Shown: one piece after another, positions 12,201 through 24,817 of the stretch
Numbering within the stretch: the first letter of the stretch is position 1
Layout: each line of letters opens with the position of its first letter
Source of the DNA: Opisthocomus hoazin
Lineage: Eukaryota; Chordata; Aves; Opisthocomiformes; Opisthocomidae
Assembly (NCBI RefSeq): GCF_030867145.1
Contig: NC_134443.1
Coordinates: 2,046,001 to 2,110,000, forward strand
Length of the DNA stretch: 64,000 nt
Direction of reading: 5' to 3'
The notes under the pieces: model-generated
Told to the model about the DNA's origin: nothing
The model's input: only the letters and a program-made list of their open reading frames with translations
Database searches by the model: none
Translations under genes and position numbers: made by a program

Positions 12201-15200
12201 CAAACCTTCCACCTCTGAATTTGCTGGGAAACGGAACGCCAGATCCCAATCTTCAAGACAGAGTTTCAAAAAGGGCAGTGTAACAAACCCTGCCTTCTGC
12301 AGAAACACCGCTGGAATTCCTCCTTTCCACTCAGATTCCCGACGCACAGACGGAGGTACGTCTGGATTAGAGACTTCAGACCGGCAGCTTCGCTGACACA
12401 ACGCGGTGAAACGCCCGTATCAAGGCATTACCCACTGAGCTACATCCTGGACGCCAGTCGCACTCCCGAGAAAGCCAGTCCAATCTGATGAAGTCCAACA
12501 AACGGGAAGCAGCATCCACAAAATACCCACATTTACAGGCTTTTTAAAAATACCCAAACAATCTCCCCTTTGTAAAGCAAATTCCAGTAATGCCACAAGA
12601 TCTACAGAAACTATTGTGCCCTGAGAGCCCCGAGAGCACCCAGCAAGCCAAAGAGGCCTAAGAAGTGTTGCTAACGGGCAAAGTTTAAAAATAATCCCCT
12701 CTTCCGAAGGCTACAGAAGAGAAGCTAAGCAGCACACATTCAGTCCTCTGGTTCCCTTCCTCCGAGATCTTCTTCGGTGACTGTCACAGACGCTACCCAC
12801 CGTCTAACGCCGCGCCCCGTGAGGCACGCCGCTGCTCTGGGCAGCACCTGCATCGCAAGGAGGAGAACGGCAACAAGCAGCGAGTTGTGCACGAGGCAAC
12901 TTACCTTTTTATAGGTAGTCTCGCCCGTGGAGTCCACTCCTCTGTGCCCTTTCTTTATCGTCTGCGAGCCTGGCTGCCCAGAAGAACCCGGCATCTAGGA
13001 TTGGAGTAAAAGATGCTGAGAACCAAGGATGTAAAACCCGCTGTCTTGGAGGCCGGTGGTTGCCCAGAACCACCTGGCAGAATTCTGCTGTTCTCAAAGA
13101 CAGCGGCTGCGCAGCGCCGCAGCCCCAGACCCCTGCACGCGTGCGAAGGGGGGACGTGGCACAGGCTGGCCTCCGGGACAGCAACGGCACCGAAACGCCT
13201 GCAAAGAACCGACCGAGCGCCCTGCGACCGAGGCATCTGATCAGAGAAACCCCTTCACACGAGACCACCTGGAAGGGTTTGCTTTTTTCTAATCCCCATC
13301 ATCACAAACAGATCGGTTCCAACCACAGCCGGTCACCATGCTTCCTGCCAGCAGGGCCAAGTCTTTGAGGAAACATTTTAGGAAGGTGGCAAATTCTACT
13401 CTGATTCATGCCACAAGAGCTCGCCTGACTCATCGTCTTCTGTCGAACACGCAGTTGTTAAATGGCGTTTCTCAGTCAAAACGAGTTGAACATCTTGCTC
13501 ACGGCAGGAGATGTACGTGGTGTTTTGGTGACACCAGAATTGTTCAGTTCGAGGACAAGCTGGGTTTTTAAGCAGACATTCCCTTGGTAAGGAGAAACGC
13601 TCCGATTTCCCAGACGAGTACCCGCAGCTCACTGCGCTTCCCGCTGCCTGGTTTACCCCTAACCCCAATGAGACTGGAAAAACAGCAGACAGGTCTGCAG
13701 TGGGGCATTCTCTCAGCCAGGGACAAACCAGCTTGTTGGTCAGAAACTTACCTCAGGGCTGAGCGATTTTTTGAAAGTAGATGATCCTGTCAAAAGAAAA
13801 AAGCCACACTCAGAGAAGGTTAATCATTATAACTCATCACAACAAGCCTGACACACCGCCTCGCTTTTTGAGGCATCTGAAAAAGCACTGACTCACGGCT
13901 GATTTCTTCACAGCTGCTCCTCTTACAGCAGGCAGAAATTTTGTCAGGCCACAAGGAAATGCTGTTCTGCTCATTGCTCACCAGCCAAGCTCAGCCCGGT
14001 GCCGGTGCTGCCGGCAAGGGTCCGCTCTGCCCCGGCTTCCAGCGCTCCCCGGCCTCGCCTCCCCCGAGGTGGCACCAGCGACCTCCCCGCCCGCGACGGG
14101 GTTGCAGGGCTTTGCAGGATTAGTGCCACCCGTTAATTAGCACTGGGAGGGCCAAGTGCCCTGCGGGGTTTCAGCACATGCACTGACCATGCTTTGTCTT
14201 AAAATTCTTTCCAGGACCTTTCATTGAAGGCCCAGAAGCTCAGCCCTTCCGCTTGAAGCCAAGCCCCGGGATCTACATAACCACCGCGGTGTGAAATCTC
14301 TGTGAGGTGAGGTACCGACTTCTTTCAGGCCTGGATTGCCATCTTGGGTTTTTCTGGATGCAGTAAGGCAAAAAATGCAACACGATGACGCTGCCCCTCT
14401 GCCACGTCCGTCCACGGCACGAAGCCAGACCGAGACCGACACCGGCGAGGCCAGGGACGCTGCCTCCGCCACGCAGCTGCACAGAACCGCGACGTGCTCC
14501 CTGCCTCCGGCCCAGAACCGCAGGCAAGCTCTTCCATTTTGTTCTTCCTGCTGGTTCAGACACAGCAACTCCTTTTTCAGTTTTCACGTGGGAGCCACGA
14601 CCACAGCCCTGGAACGCCGTCCCCTCCCAGGAGCAGCACCCCCACGGCACCGCCAGCGAGGGCACCGTACCCCGCGCGGGGCTGCTTCCCCCGTCCAGTA
14701 ACTGTTTCAGCGGATGAAGCGCTGCGACACAAACCCTTCTGGGCCCACCCACGGCTCGCTCAGCGGAGCAGCCCCGTCTGCTCGCCTGTTACGGGCAGCG
14801 TAAAGACTCACGCTGTGATCTCACCAAACGCTACAGCTCCACAGAAACTGCACTTCAGCAACAGGAACAGAGGCACTTCACAGCAAAATCCAGCAGCTTC
14901 TGATCCCCTTATCGAATGATCAAAGTTCTCATTTCAATACATATTAAACAAGTAAACAAGAAAAAAAAAAACACCCTGTGACAAATGCTTTTCGCTAAAC
15001 AAAGCGAGCGCAGAAGGACGGGCTCCCACCGCCTTCCCACCCCCTCTCCTCTCCCTTTACAGACAAGGTTTGTCCCGACAAGCTCTGATTTCTGCATTTG
15101 AAGTTTCTCGCAGCCAGCTCTGCCCCTTCTCCTCCTCCTCCCCCCGGCACTCTTGGGGTTCTTTGGAGCCGGCCGCCCCGCTTCAGCTCTCGCATCCCTT

Positions 15201-18200
15201 CCCTCTTCCCTTCACCACCAGCCCAGATCTGGGAGCATCTCCAGCTGGAAGGAAGCTTTGGCGGCATAGTGTGCTGTGACGAAGCCAATAGAGCTCGACT
15301 CCATCACCTTGCCACAAGGCTTTTGAACTTGCCGAGACCCATCAGGACACAGGGACGGTGGAAACGTCCCGGGCATCACAAAGCAACACCTGTTCGATAG
15401 CAATTCAACCTTTTTTTTAAGCAAGTATCTGTAATTATGTAAATCCAAACCTCTAAAAGCCCCATGATTTAAGCAATCCTGAAGCAGCACCGCCAGCCTC
15501 ATCACCTTGGAGATTCGCCGTGTTAACATTTAATCATCCGTGCAAAAACCGTATTCCACTAGGATTTAACTCCAGTTCTCTCGCCCGAGGACCCAGCAGC
15601 GAATCTCTGTGCTGCCTCCATCCCATGCAACAAGCACTAGCAGTGAGCAGACACCACGAGCCCTGGCTGGAGAGCCGGCATCCCAACGCGCCTCCGCTCC
15701 GTCCCCCGCGACACCACGGGCTATCCTCATCTCGGAGGTCTCGCCACCACCTCACGGCAGACGCACGGCATCTCGGCACAGAGCAGAGCACTGGCCGCTT
15801 CCCCCAGGGCCCCCGGACCACGGTGTCTGGGTTCACCCTTCCGCGCCGTGATTTGGGAAGCGACGAGGATCCTCTCCGCCAGGCTGGTTGCAAGAAAGGG
15901 TGAGTCAGGGAGGGAAAGCCGCAGCCTGCGGTCAGAGCGTCGGCGCGCTCGCAGCATCGCCCCGGTCCCAGCACGCCCAGTTTCCGCAGCAGGAAGCTCC
16001 CCCTCCCTCCCTCCCGTTTCCAAACGAGTTTGCTGCTGATTGGGAAATATGTAATTCCTGTTTGACCATGATAAAAAACGCTTGTTCCTGCCTGAGCGCA
16101 AGGACGAACGCGAGGCCTGCTCCCTCCGAGGCAGGACCGCAGCTACGTACGGGTCTGTCGCATGTCCTCCTGCAAAAACCAGCGCTCTCGATTACCACAA
16201 GCGTTACTACCGCAGGGCAGCGAGCAAAACTCCGAGGTTTCCACATGAAAACGTTTCAGTTATCTCCACCTCTTTTTATTGCTACACAAAGGCAGTCTGG
16301 GGGTGTCCCACACACTCTCTGCTTGGAGACGGTGTTAAATTCAATGGCTTAAATGGAACAAAACGAAATAATCTCCAAAAAGCTGCTACTTCTGCATCTA
16401 TTTAAACGCCTCTTTAAAATGAAAGATCATCAGCCACGCTTCTGGCCCAGACTGACAACTGAGAACATGGCTCGAGACGCCGAAACAGTTAACTGCGGCC
16501 GAAGGAAACGGCTCAGGGTCAGAAAGTCCCATCCAACGGCGAATTCATGATGTCCCAACAAGTTTCCTTTTTTTCTTTCTTTCTCGATCCTGGGAGCAAT
16601 CGCTACAGGCGATTTCAGAGCATTCCTCAGCGCTGTTTACTGGAAGCTGAATCAACCTAAATAAATAGCTGCCTGCCTTCCGCCAGCCCGAGCTGCCCGG
16701 GATTATTTTCAGCCAGCAACAGCCAGTGTACTCTTACCGACTGCAAAATGAACGCCGGGGAAAAAAGCTGAAACCTTGTGGTGACGGCACCCGGCCAAAC
16801 GGTTTGGACAAATATTTCACTGGAAGGAGCACGCAAGGCGGCAGTCGGGTCCGACCCGCGCTCGTCCAGCAAACGAGCGCGCTTGTTTGGTACAGCCAGG
16901 ACAAACGGCCGCTCTGCTCTATTTTTAAGCAGAGCCGCTCGGACAGATCTCAGCTGCGCCTCATGTTTTCGACAAAAATAAAAACTGAAAACGTTAGCAC
17001 ACCCAAACACATCATCAAGCCCAACTCCCCAGCGCCTGAGCGGGGCAAGCCACGCGCCAGGACACGTCACGGCGTCACGCACTGCCCTTCCTCCCGGCCC
17101 GACGCCGGGCCTTGCTCAGCCACACACGCGGCCAGGGCCAGGGGGCAGCTGGGTTTGCCCCAAGCAGGCCCTCTTGACGCCCGGAAACAGGAACCCTCTC
17201 CTCCCACACCTGGACTCTGCCTGCGGGTGCTGGCACCGCCGGCAAGAGCACTTCTGCACCCACCATAGCCGTGAGCCCCAGGCCCAGCGAACGCTGCCGG
17301 TGGCAGGCGCCGTACGCCGGAGCCGCAGGGGACGCAGCCCAGCCGCCGGCCGCACAGCAATCCCCCCGCACACCCCTCTGCCTGCAAATCCCCCCGCAAA
17401 GTCTGCAGGGCCGAGTCCCCCCGCAACCCACGGCCGCAAACGGGAACAGCAGCGAGATTTCTTTTCTTCAAAGTGCAAACCAGGCAGAAACCAAAGCAGC
17501 AAAGCCCCGCTGGAACAATCCCGTGGGTGCGCACCGGGACGCGGAGAGCTGTTGAGATGTCAGGAGAGCGCTCACGCAACACACGTCAACACAGCAGCAG
17601 CTTCTGTTGAGAGGCAGCAGCCTGTTTAGGGGGAAAAAGCCCACCCGGTTTTGTCAGTCCCCAGAAGCCAAGACAGTTACGTGGGACGGCATTTTGCTGC
17701 TGGTTACTGGAGAGGAAAACACCATGCTTTTTTTTCAGCACATATATGCAACACATCTACCTCTTCGAAACGACATCACCGAGCAGCACAAAAAGCTGAA
17801 ATCTATGAGGAGAAACAAAAAGGTTACACAGTCGTCACGGCGAACCGATACTTCAGATACTTGAAGAAACCAGAGCTATTTTCCCCAAGAAAGTTAAAGA
17901 AACACAAAAAGAAATCCTGTTCCCCCTGGTTAAGACAACAAAGGCCCAAACTTTGCAAGCAAAACACTTCTGAGCAAGGCACCTTAGCCACACACAGTGA
18001 ACCCCTGCCACGGCTCCCGGAGAGAAGAGCCCCAGCATTTCATTTGCTTCTCTTCTGGACACTGCAGAAGTCTGGCCTGAACGAGAAGTCAAAGCCAACG
18101 CTCTCGATCACAGCAGCTGGAGGTGGCAGCCAAGCCGTGAGCTCACGCCGCCCGGCCCTGCCAGCGCGGCAGACGGCCCTCCAGAGGCAGAGGAAACCCT

Positions 18201-21200
18201 CCCGAACCACCGCTCCTGGCCAGAAGGCCACGCAGTGAGTAATCGGGTAGAAACCCTCTGCATCAATAGATCTGTTCCGATAAATTACGCTAAGGCCATT
18301 GAACCAGCGGCGTCACAGCTGCCGCAGGGGACCTGGGGACTCAGTGCCTCGGCACGGAGCTCTCGCACGCTGTACGTTCTGCTCGGGGTTCTCCTTCCCA
18401 GCGCCGCGGGCAGCCGGCAGCCGACGGCCACACGACTGCGCTGACTGCCCCGGATGAGCGCACCTTCCCACCTTCCCCCTCTCTCCACCCGCGCGTCCCG
18501 AGCCCGCTGACGGAGCCGCAGGACAGGAGGACAGGACACTCCGGGCAGTCACTGGACACTGACGATGTGTCCACGCCGGCAAGCGGCGACGCGCTGGGAC
18601 AAGGCCCAGGGAAAGCCGGAGACGACGCAATCTCTGGAACGTTATCCAGACACCTCTCGCCGCTTTGCAGAAACACTAAACCCTTCCTCAATCTCTCCGC
18701 ACCAGCAGCCCGCCAAGTGCCTCGCGAGGAGGTCAGCACACCCAGCCACGGAGAAACCACGCAACGCTCTAATCCAGGAGGCCGGGGGCAGAAGTAAGAA
18801 CAGGTTTCCACACACAAGGTTACCAGCGTTTTCTTAGGACCCAGCAGAGAGCCGAGGTCAGGCAGAACATCCAGAGATCCATAAACAACCCCAACAAACC
18901 AAGCAGCTCCTCTGCCTTCTGCGGCGGCGAGCAAAGAGGCGCTCACCAAAGGTGAGGAGGACAGAACGTACCGGAGAGGATGGGCTTGGGCTTCCACCTC
19001 CACCACCTGGAGCTGGTGAGCAGACGGCGCTGACCTCACCGGAACTCCGGCTCCACCGCCTGGGGCTTATCCCAGCGGCTCCAGCCACAGACGTGCTTCA
19101 CAGCAACTCGTTGTTTGGGAGCCCTGCTCCAAACCCACCACAGCTCACCAGGGCTGGGAAGAGACCGCTTTCCTTCACCCACACAGCAGAACCTGACCGA
19201 AGACCAGCGGTCACCGGTGCACCGACAAACCAAGCCCTGTCTAAACGGGCACGGAAACACACGTGTCTTGACTGACAACAAATTACTCTCTCTACTAAAA
19301 AACATTTGAAATAAATTAAGAAATCTCCGAGTCAAATAAATGGACTGATGCCTGATGTCTTCAGCAGCAGAGGACGGAGACAGCCCAGGGACCAGCAGGC
19401 AGCGGCAGACTAAAGGGTGGGAATTCTGCAGACAAAACGGACAGCGAGGGAGCAGTTTCCAGACCTGCTCCTGACTCCTGGCCGTGCTCCTCTCCGAGAC
19501 CAGCCCTTTGGCCGCAGCCATGCCCTCCCGCTCCCCCAGCAACACCAGCTCGGAGGTACAGCAGGCACGCAAACTCTTTGGTCCTCGTTATCGAGCTGCT
19601 TGGGAGCCACAGAGCACCACGGAGCTGCAAAAATCACAATTCAAAGAAAACAAATCAGCAAGCAAGTGCAGCAAAACTACCTCCAGCGTCGGGAACGGGG
19701 CACGTAGGAGCACGGCTAACGCAGCCGGGCGAGACGCCGGCCGGCGAGTACTCCTGTTCTGGCTTCTCCGTAGGGCTCACAGCAAAACCCTCGCGGGGGC
19801 AGGAGGAACGGGGTGCTCTCTCTTGAGCTTCCCGGTAGAAGAGAGGGGCCGACTGATTTCGCTGAGGGCGTTTCGGACAAGACCACTTTCTGGAACGTCT
19901 GATGGCAACTCCAGCAGCATCTTCTGGCACAGCGGCTTTGCCCAAGGCTCTGCCATTTGAAAATTAATCCTACCGCTGGCCGAAGACCATCGATTTTACA
20001 GCCCTGCATTACTCCTGCTTTCCACCAAAACACTTCAATGATTTAAACTTTAAGCTGATCCCCACTCCCAGACTGCAACACCTACTCGAGAAACACAACG
20101 GCACCGGGTTTTCTGGGGTGTTGATGAATTCCAAGTCCAGCTTTACGGCTGTTTGGAGCTACAAATCCTAACGATAAATGCTCCAAGCTTCCTCTTCCAG
20201 CCCGCACTGCAAACCTCACCGAACCCCAGGAAGGGAGAGAGGCCGCAGCCCCTGCTCCAGCTGAGCCTTTCTGGGACTCGCTCACAACCGACCCCAGAGG
20301 AGCTGGCGATGGGAACGCAGAACCGCCGCCCTGCCTGCCGCTGCCACCCTCTTAATGGGGGGAGAAACCATCCTCTCCAGAAGAGGAAGATTCAGGGCAG
20401 ATGGAAGGCATCTTCCTGCCCTGGGAGCGCTCCGCTTTTTAAGCAAGGCGAAGTCCCCAGGGACGCACGGAGATAATACATTTAATCACCACTACCACAC
20501 AGTAATCAAGGGCAAGAACGAGTACGACACCGTGTCTGGGGGAAAACAAAGCCCTGCTCCCGGAGAAGGGAGCTCTGGGTGCGCAGCGGGACGCAGCGCA
20601 GGCAGCGTCAGTTCACCCCCACCTCGAAACCAGGTGGCTTTCCAACCCCGCAGGCTGCCGGGGGGTGGGGAGGGGAACGGCAACACCGAGCAGCCCCTTC
20701 CAACAACACGCGGCGGGAGGAGCAGCTTCTACTTTCCAACGGGAAATTCCGCTAGAATTCAGGAAATGGCACTCCCGGTCACCGGTGCACCCCCAAACCG
20801 CACAACTCTCACTCGCTGTCGCTTTGCCCGCCGAGCTTCCCTCCCACAGACCCATCTGTCACTTCTTTAGACAAGCTGGCTCCCACTTTTGTTCTTCGAG
20901 GGCAATCTTTTGTCTCCGTCTGAAAGAGAAGGAGCTTTGCCCCGCGCCGGGGTGGGCATCACGCACAAGCACAACTCCCACGGCACCAAAAGGGACGGCG
21001 AGAGTTTGGGCGACAGGATCCGGCTGCCGACACCTGCAACACCCACAGAGATCTGGCAGCCGACGGCTGGGAAGAGGAGAGGTTTGTGTCACGGCGAGGG
21101 GACTCGCAGACGTTTGACAGTCCTATTTTCAGCCTGAGGACGATGAGCCGCTCAGATGGTTCCATTTAACAAACTCGCCTTCCCCCGGCCTCGGCTAGGT

Positions 21201-24161
21201 GGGATCGGGAAAGCTTTGTGCCTCTTGCAGGAATTGGGGTGCGGTACGAGTCCTTCTGGGTGTTTTACACCCACATCAAGGGCTCAGCAGCTCGGGACCC
21301 TGCTCTGCACTCGCTGCGGATGTGTCAGGACGATCTCCCTGTCCCCAGAACCGACTGAGCCATTTTGAGAGCAATTCTTTTGTCTGCGGACGCCAGGGAG
21401 GGGCCTGAAGCCAGGGTGACAATGAACTCCCAACTCATTCGGACCCGTAATTATAAAGCAGCCGCAGCACCCGAGGCACAAAGGGCCAAACAACCGGAAT
21501 CCCACATTCGCATGTTTTGGCACTCGCTGCTTCGAAACGAAAGCAGCAAAATGAGAAAGTCTCTTTGGGTGTTTCCCCAGAGAGTTAAACACCCGCTGAG
21601 GCAGGGAGAGGGGCAACCGCTGCCTGCCTGGCTCCAGAACAGTTCCAGACTCATCCTCATCCCCTTCATCTGCGCTGGATGATGCCAGTGACAGCGTAAA
21701 GCCCCCTGCAGCCACCCACACCGTGGGCCACCGAGGGTGACAGTGCCCCGTGGCAGGGCTCGTGGTGGTTTAAGGTTTACCATGGAGCAAAGCAAAACCT
21801 CGTATCCAAAACAACAATGGGCATCCTTTTGTGCCCTGCCTTCCGTGGAGCTGCTCCTCCAGCAGCCGAGCCCTTCCAGCACCCGTTCGGGATCGCTCTC
21901 CTCAGCTCCCAGCTCTCGTCGTCCTCTCCAGCAGCTGCGGAGGAACCAGGTCCCATGCAGAGCCCACACACTGCCCACGGCAGAGGGCGAGCACCCAACG
22001 AGGCCCCGAGCCTCCCGGAGGTGGGGCTGAAATCCGAGGTTTAAAGCTGGAGCGGTCAGGGACCAGCCGAGGTGACCGTCCGTCACGCACCGCACACGTC
22101 ACGCGGCGGAGGCTCTCACAAGCAGAATTCAAATCCTGTGGGAAACGCGCGTTAGCCAACACCTCGCTAGCCGGAGCAGCAAACAATGGCAATTATTCCA
22201 CCAGGAAGGGAGATTTACTCATTTACTTGCACATTTTTTCTTAAGTAACACTCTCAAAACCCTGCAAGCTTTCTGAAGCCGGCTCCTCCTTCTCGGCTCA
22301 GCAGACGGGCAAGCACAGGAGAAGATCAAGATCTCAAAGGAAGCCCCAAAGCAGAAGCCTCAGGGTCTTGCCCCCGGCCCTCAGCCCTGTGCCGAGGCAC
22401 CGCGGCTGCCGCAGCCAGTCCAGACCAAAGCGCCCTCTCCCTCCTCACAAAACTGGCTTCATCGGACCGACAGCTACGACGTCCCCGCTGCCTGCTCCCA
22501 CGGGGAGCACCAAGCAGGTTCGCTGCGCGTCTGTCTGCACAACGGCCCGAAGGACACGGCGAGGAAGCCAGAAAATGGACACCTGCAGACACCCCGCCGG
22601 ACGACACCGCACCAACTCTGCTGCAACGACGAAAGTCGCTCCTCTCACGGTGGGGTTCAGCCGCCTGGCCCCAAACACTCCCAGAAGAGCCGGGGCAGCC
22701 GGCAGCGGGGCTTAAGGCGCAAACGCCAACGCGCCGGGAGCACTGAACGACGCCGGGGCTCAGCCGTACGCCTTCCCGTGGGCTTCTTCTTCCCCTGCTG
22801 TGCCCTGGGTGACAAGTGCTGTGGCACTGACCAGGAAGCTTCAGCATATTGGGTTATGGTAAATAAAAAACCTGGCTGCTCTCGACCAGAGAAGCTCGGG
22901 AAGGATGGCTGGACCTCGCCAAATGCAAATTTCAAGGCTTTGAGAAAGGCATTTTGGTTTGCAGCCACAAACCAGCGTGAAGAAGCTGGTTTGGGGCCTG
23001 TGGAAAGGGGAATACGGCCCTCGACTGCCCCAAGGATGCTGCCAGACCTGTGCAACACCGGGAGGAGGCCGGGACACAGGTTAAAGAACCAAAAGTGCCC
23101 TATTTTATCCCAGAGAAGGTTTCCACCCATCGCTACCATCCCTCTGCGGGGATGAGACCAGTGCCCAGCCCCAACCCGGCACGTTGCTGGTTCAGCTCGC
23201 GTTTCAAATCAGCGAAGCAAGAGAAACCCCCCGCCGTCAGCGGGCCGCAGGACCCTTCCCTCGACGCGCACCGGCTCCAGTTCTCGGCATCAAACCCAAT
23301 GCCAGCCGCTTACGCTCCCCCAGCCCCTCACCTCCCACAGCTGCCAAGCGGCCCCGGCGAGCGCTGCCTTCGCCTCGCCCAACACCAGACGCAGCCGAGA
23401 GGAGGGCGGCTCCGCCGGGGAGCCGCCGTCCTCCCCCTTCCCCGCCGCGGTCCCAACCAAAGGCAGACATCTCGGCTCCCCGCACCCCTCCGCGCCCCAG
23501 CAGCCGAGCCCGGGGACCCGGGACCCGCTGCCACCCCAGGCAGGCGGCCCGACTCCCGGCTCTTGGGCTGGAAACACAAGGGGAGGCACAGTCAAGTCTC
23601 CCCCAGCACCAACCCCGTGCTCCCCGCCTCCCCCAGACCCCCGCCCCCTCCAGACCCCTCTGTGGGGGGGGTTCCAGCCCCCCAGCCATGCCCAAAAGGT
23701 CCTCGCCACCCACCTGCGGCCCCCTCCCCAGCCCAAGGGCAGCCCCACGCCCCCCTCCCGGCCCAGGCCGCGGAGCCAGCCGGGCTCTGGGAAGCCCGAC
23801 CCGCCCGGGCCTGGGCCCGCACCCCCTGGGGGCTCAGCCTCGCCCCCCCGCCCCGGCTTCACCCCACAGCGCCGAACCGCCCTGGCAGGCTCCGCACCCG
23901 GCCCGCCCGACCCGGTCCTGCCCAGCCCAGGCCCCGCGCCCCCCCCGGGCCTCCCACCCCGTCAGCCCCACGCACCCCCCCCACGCCCCCAAAGAACCCC
24001 CTCAGCCCCCCGCTCCTCCAGAGCCCCCCTCAGCAGTGCGCACCCCCCAGCCCTCCCCTCAGCCCCGCGGGGCCCCCCGCAGCCCCCGAGCCCGGCCCCG
24101 TACCGGCCAGGCCGCCGCTGCTCCCGCTGCTGCCCCCCGACTCGGGCCCCGCCGCCGCCAT
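285..24161 (-). CDS. PIP5K1A: PIP5K1A, phosphatidylinositol-4-phosphate 5-kinase type I alpha (3' end off window)
   Basis: This kinase makes PI(4,5)P2 from PI4P at membranes. Fourteen coding exons on the minus strand, in order: 24161-24104, 13786-13752, 12994-12905, 10331-10201, 9839-9722, 9480-9328, 8220-7921, 7361-7156, 6510-6427, 5753-5705, 5300-5216, 4894-4757, 4079-3950, 369-285. Phases agree at every junction and give 554 codons without a stop. Visible motifs: [12 protein letters not shown] (ATP-site lysine), [13 protein letters not shown], the catalytic-loop MDYSLL near residue 304, [10 protein letters not shown] (IID metal-binding segment), and the activation loop VHDGDTVSVHR...FYAERFQRF. 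The start ATG at 24161 opens exon 1, a short Ser/Gly-rich leader that differs from the mammalian one. Exons 1 to 13 are well supported. The exon at 285-369 rests on good splice sites and phase only. Human PIP5K1A is about 562 residues, so little should be missing. PSMD4 follows in human; none of it is seen here. Confidence 0.93.
370..3949 (-). other. PIP5K1A intron 13 (no gene recognised)
   Basis: Apart from the CR1 remnant at 1577-1660, I see no exon with both family similarity and splice sites. If the 285-369 exon is not part of PIP5K1A, this stretch would instead hold the gene's 3'UTR and intergenic DNA. Confidence 0.5.
1577..1660 (-). mobile_element. CR1 LINE fragment (3' end, minus orientation)
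   Basis: The stretch GAATCACAGCGTCATTTCGG, followed by GAAGATCGAGTCCAACCATT and AACCTAACGCTACCAAGCC, matches the reverse complement of the avian CR1 3' region with scattered mutations. It lies in PIP5K1A intron 13. Confidence 0.8.
6294..6313 (+). repeat. (AAAT)n microsatellite
   Basis: Four to five perfect AAAT/AATA steps in PIP5K1A intron DNA, just 5' (in plus coordinates) of exon 6427-6510. Confidence 0.8.
10517..10620 (+). mobile_element. CR1 LINE fragment (3' end, plus orientation)
   Basis: GTTGGACTAGATGACCCACA, GAGGTCCCTTCCAACCC and the terminal TTCTGTGATTCTGTGA are the hallmark 3' end of CR1, with the characteristic ATTCTGTG-type tail repeat. It lies upstream of PIP5K1A exon 4, antisense to the gene. 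Confidence 0.88.
13787..24103 (-). other. PIP5K1A intron 1, 10.3 kb (no gene recognised)
   Basis: Phase requires exon 1 (ending with one base, G) to join the 35-base exon 2 (starting GA), so this whole stretch is intron 1. I found no conserved protein, rRNA or tRNA in it. GC rises steadily after about 21 kb towards the CpG island. Long plus frames at 23050-24596 are due to C-rich composition. Confidence 0.7.
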
Positions 24162-24164
24162 CTT

Positions 24165-24817
24165 GCCGCGCTCCCTCCTCCTGCGCCGGCCGCCGGCTCG
24201 CGCGCGGCGCCCGCGCCCCTCCCGGCTTGGCCCCGCCCCTCGCCGCTAGGCCCCGCCCCCGCTGCGGACCGCACCATCCGTCCGCGGGGGGGGGAACACG
24301 CGGCGCCGGCACGCAGGGCGCACGCGCAGCCCACGCGGCTGCACACACCCCCCCACCCCCGCGCACACGTGGAGTCGCCCCCGGGGGCGCGAACGCTCGG
24401 GGCGGGCGGGGAACCCTCAGGGCGCATGCGCGCCAGGCGGGACGGGTCACGTGACAAGCCGAGCGTGACCAAAACAAAGCTGAGGCACGTGGCGGCGGCG
24501 GTTGCCGTGACGTCACGAAGTGACGTCATTTCCCATCTTCCCTCTTCAGCGGCGCAACGTGGCCGTACCGAGGTGGGCCCGGGGGCGGGCGGATAGGCAT
24601 TGGGGGGGGGGGGCGCTCCCGTGACGTCACGCTCCGCGCGGTGACGCAGCCCCGGTTCCGCCCTCCCCATCGCCCGTGGGAACCTGCAGTGCCCCCTCCG
24701 GCCCGCAGGGGGGCGCCCGCCCGCATCGGCCGCTCGGCGGTCGCTCTGCCCTGCCTGGCGGCGGAGCGGCGGGCCGGGCAGGCAGCGCAGCGGAGCGCCG
24801 ATCGCGGCGGCGGCGCG
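24165..24817. promoter_or_regulatory. Divergent CpG-island promoter between PIP5K1A and VPS72
   Basis: The start codons of PIP5K1A (minus, 24161) and VPS72 (plus, 24818) lie only 656 bases apart in very GC- and CpG-rich DNA with no TATA box. Motifs read by eye: three full CRE palindromes TGACGTCA at 24508-24515, 24521-24528 and 24622-24629; an NRF1-type GCGCATGCGC at 24423-24432; a palindromic GTCACGTGAC E-box at 24446-24455 (USF or TFE3/TFEB type); and a YY1-type CCGCCATCTTG over the PIP5K1A start codon. The layout suggests one shared housekeeping promoter responsive to CREB/ATF factors. Transcription start sites were not determined. Confidence 0.75.

Noticed and set aside
15212-15529. 105-codon minus-strand frame in PIP5K1A intron 1 ([20 protein letters not shown])
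   Set aside because: Protein-like at first sight, but without matching splice phases to PIP5K1A exons and without a recognised family.
23050-24596. Plus-strand frames of 399 and 470 codons upstream of VPS72
   Set aside because: Proline/alanine/arginine-only composition in three frames of a C-rich CpG island. They overlap PIP5K1A exon 1 and the shared promoter.
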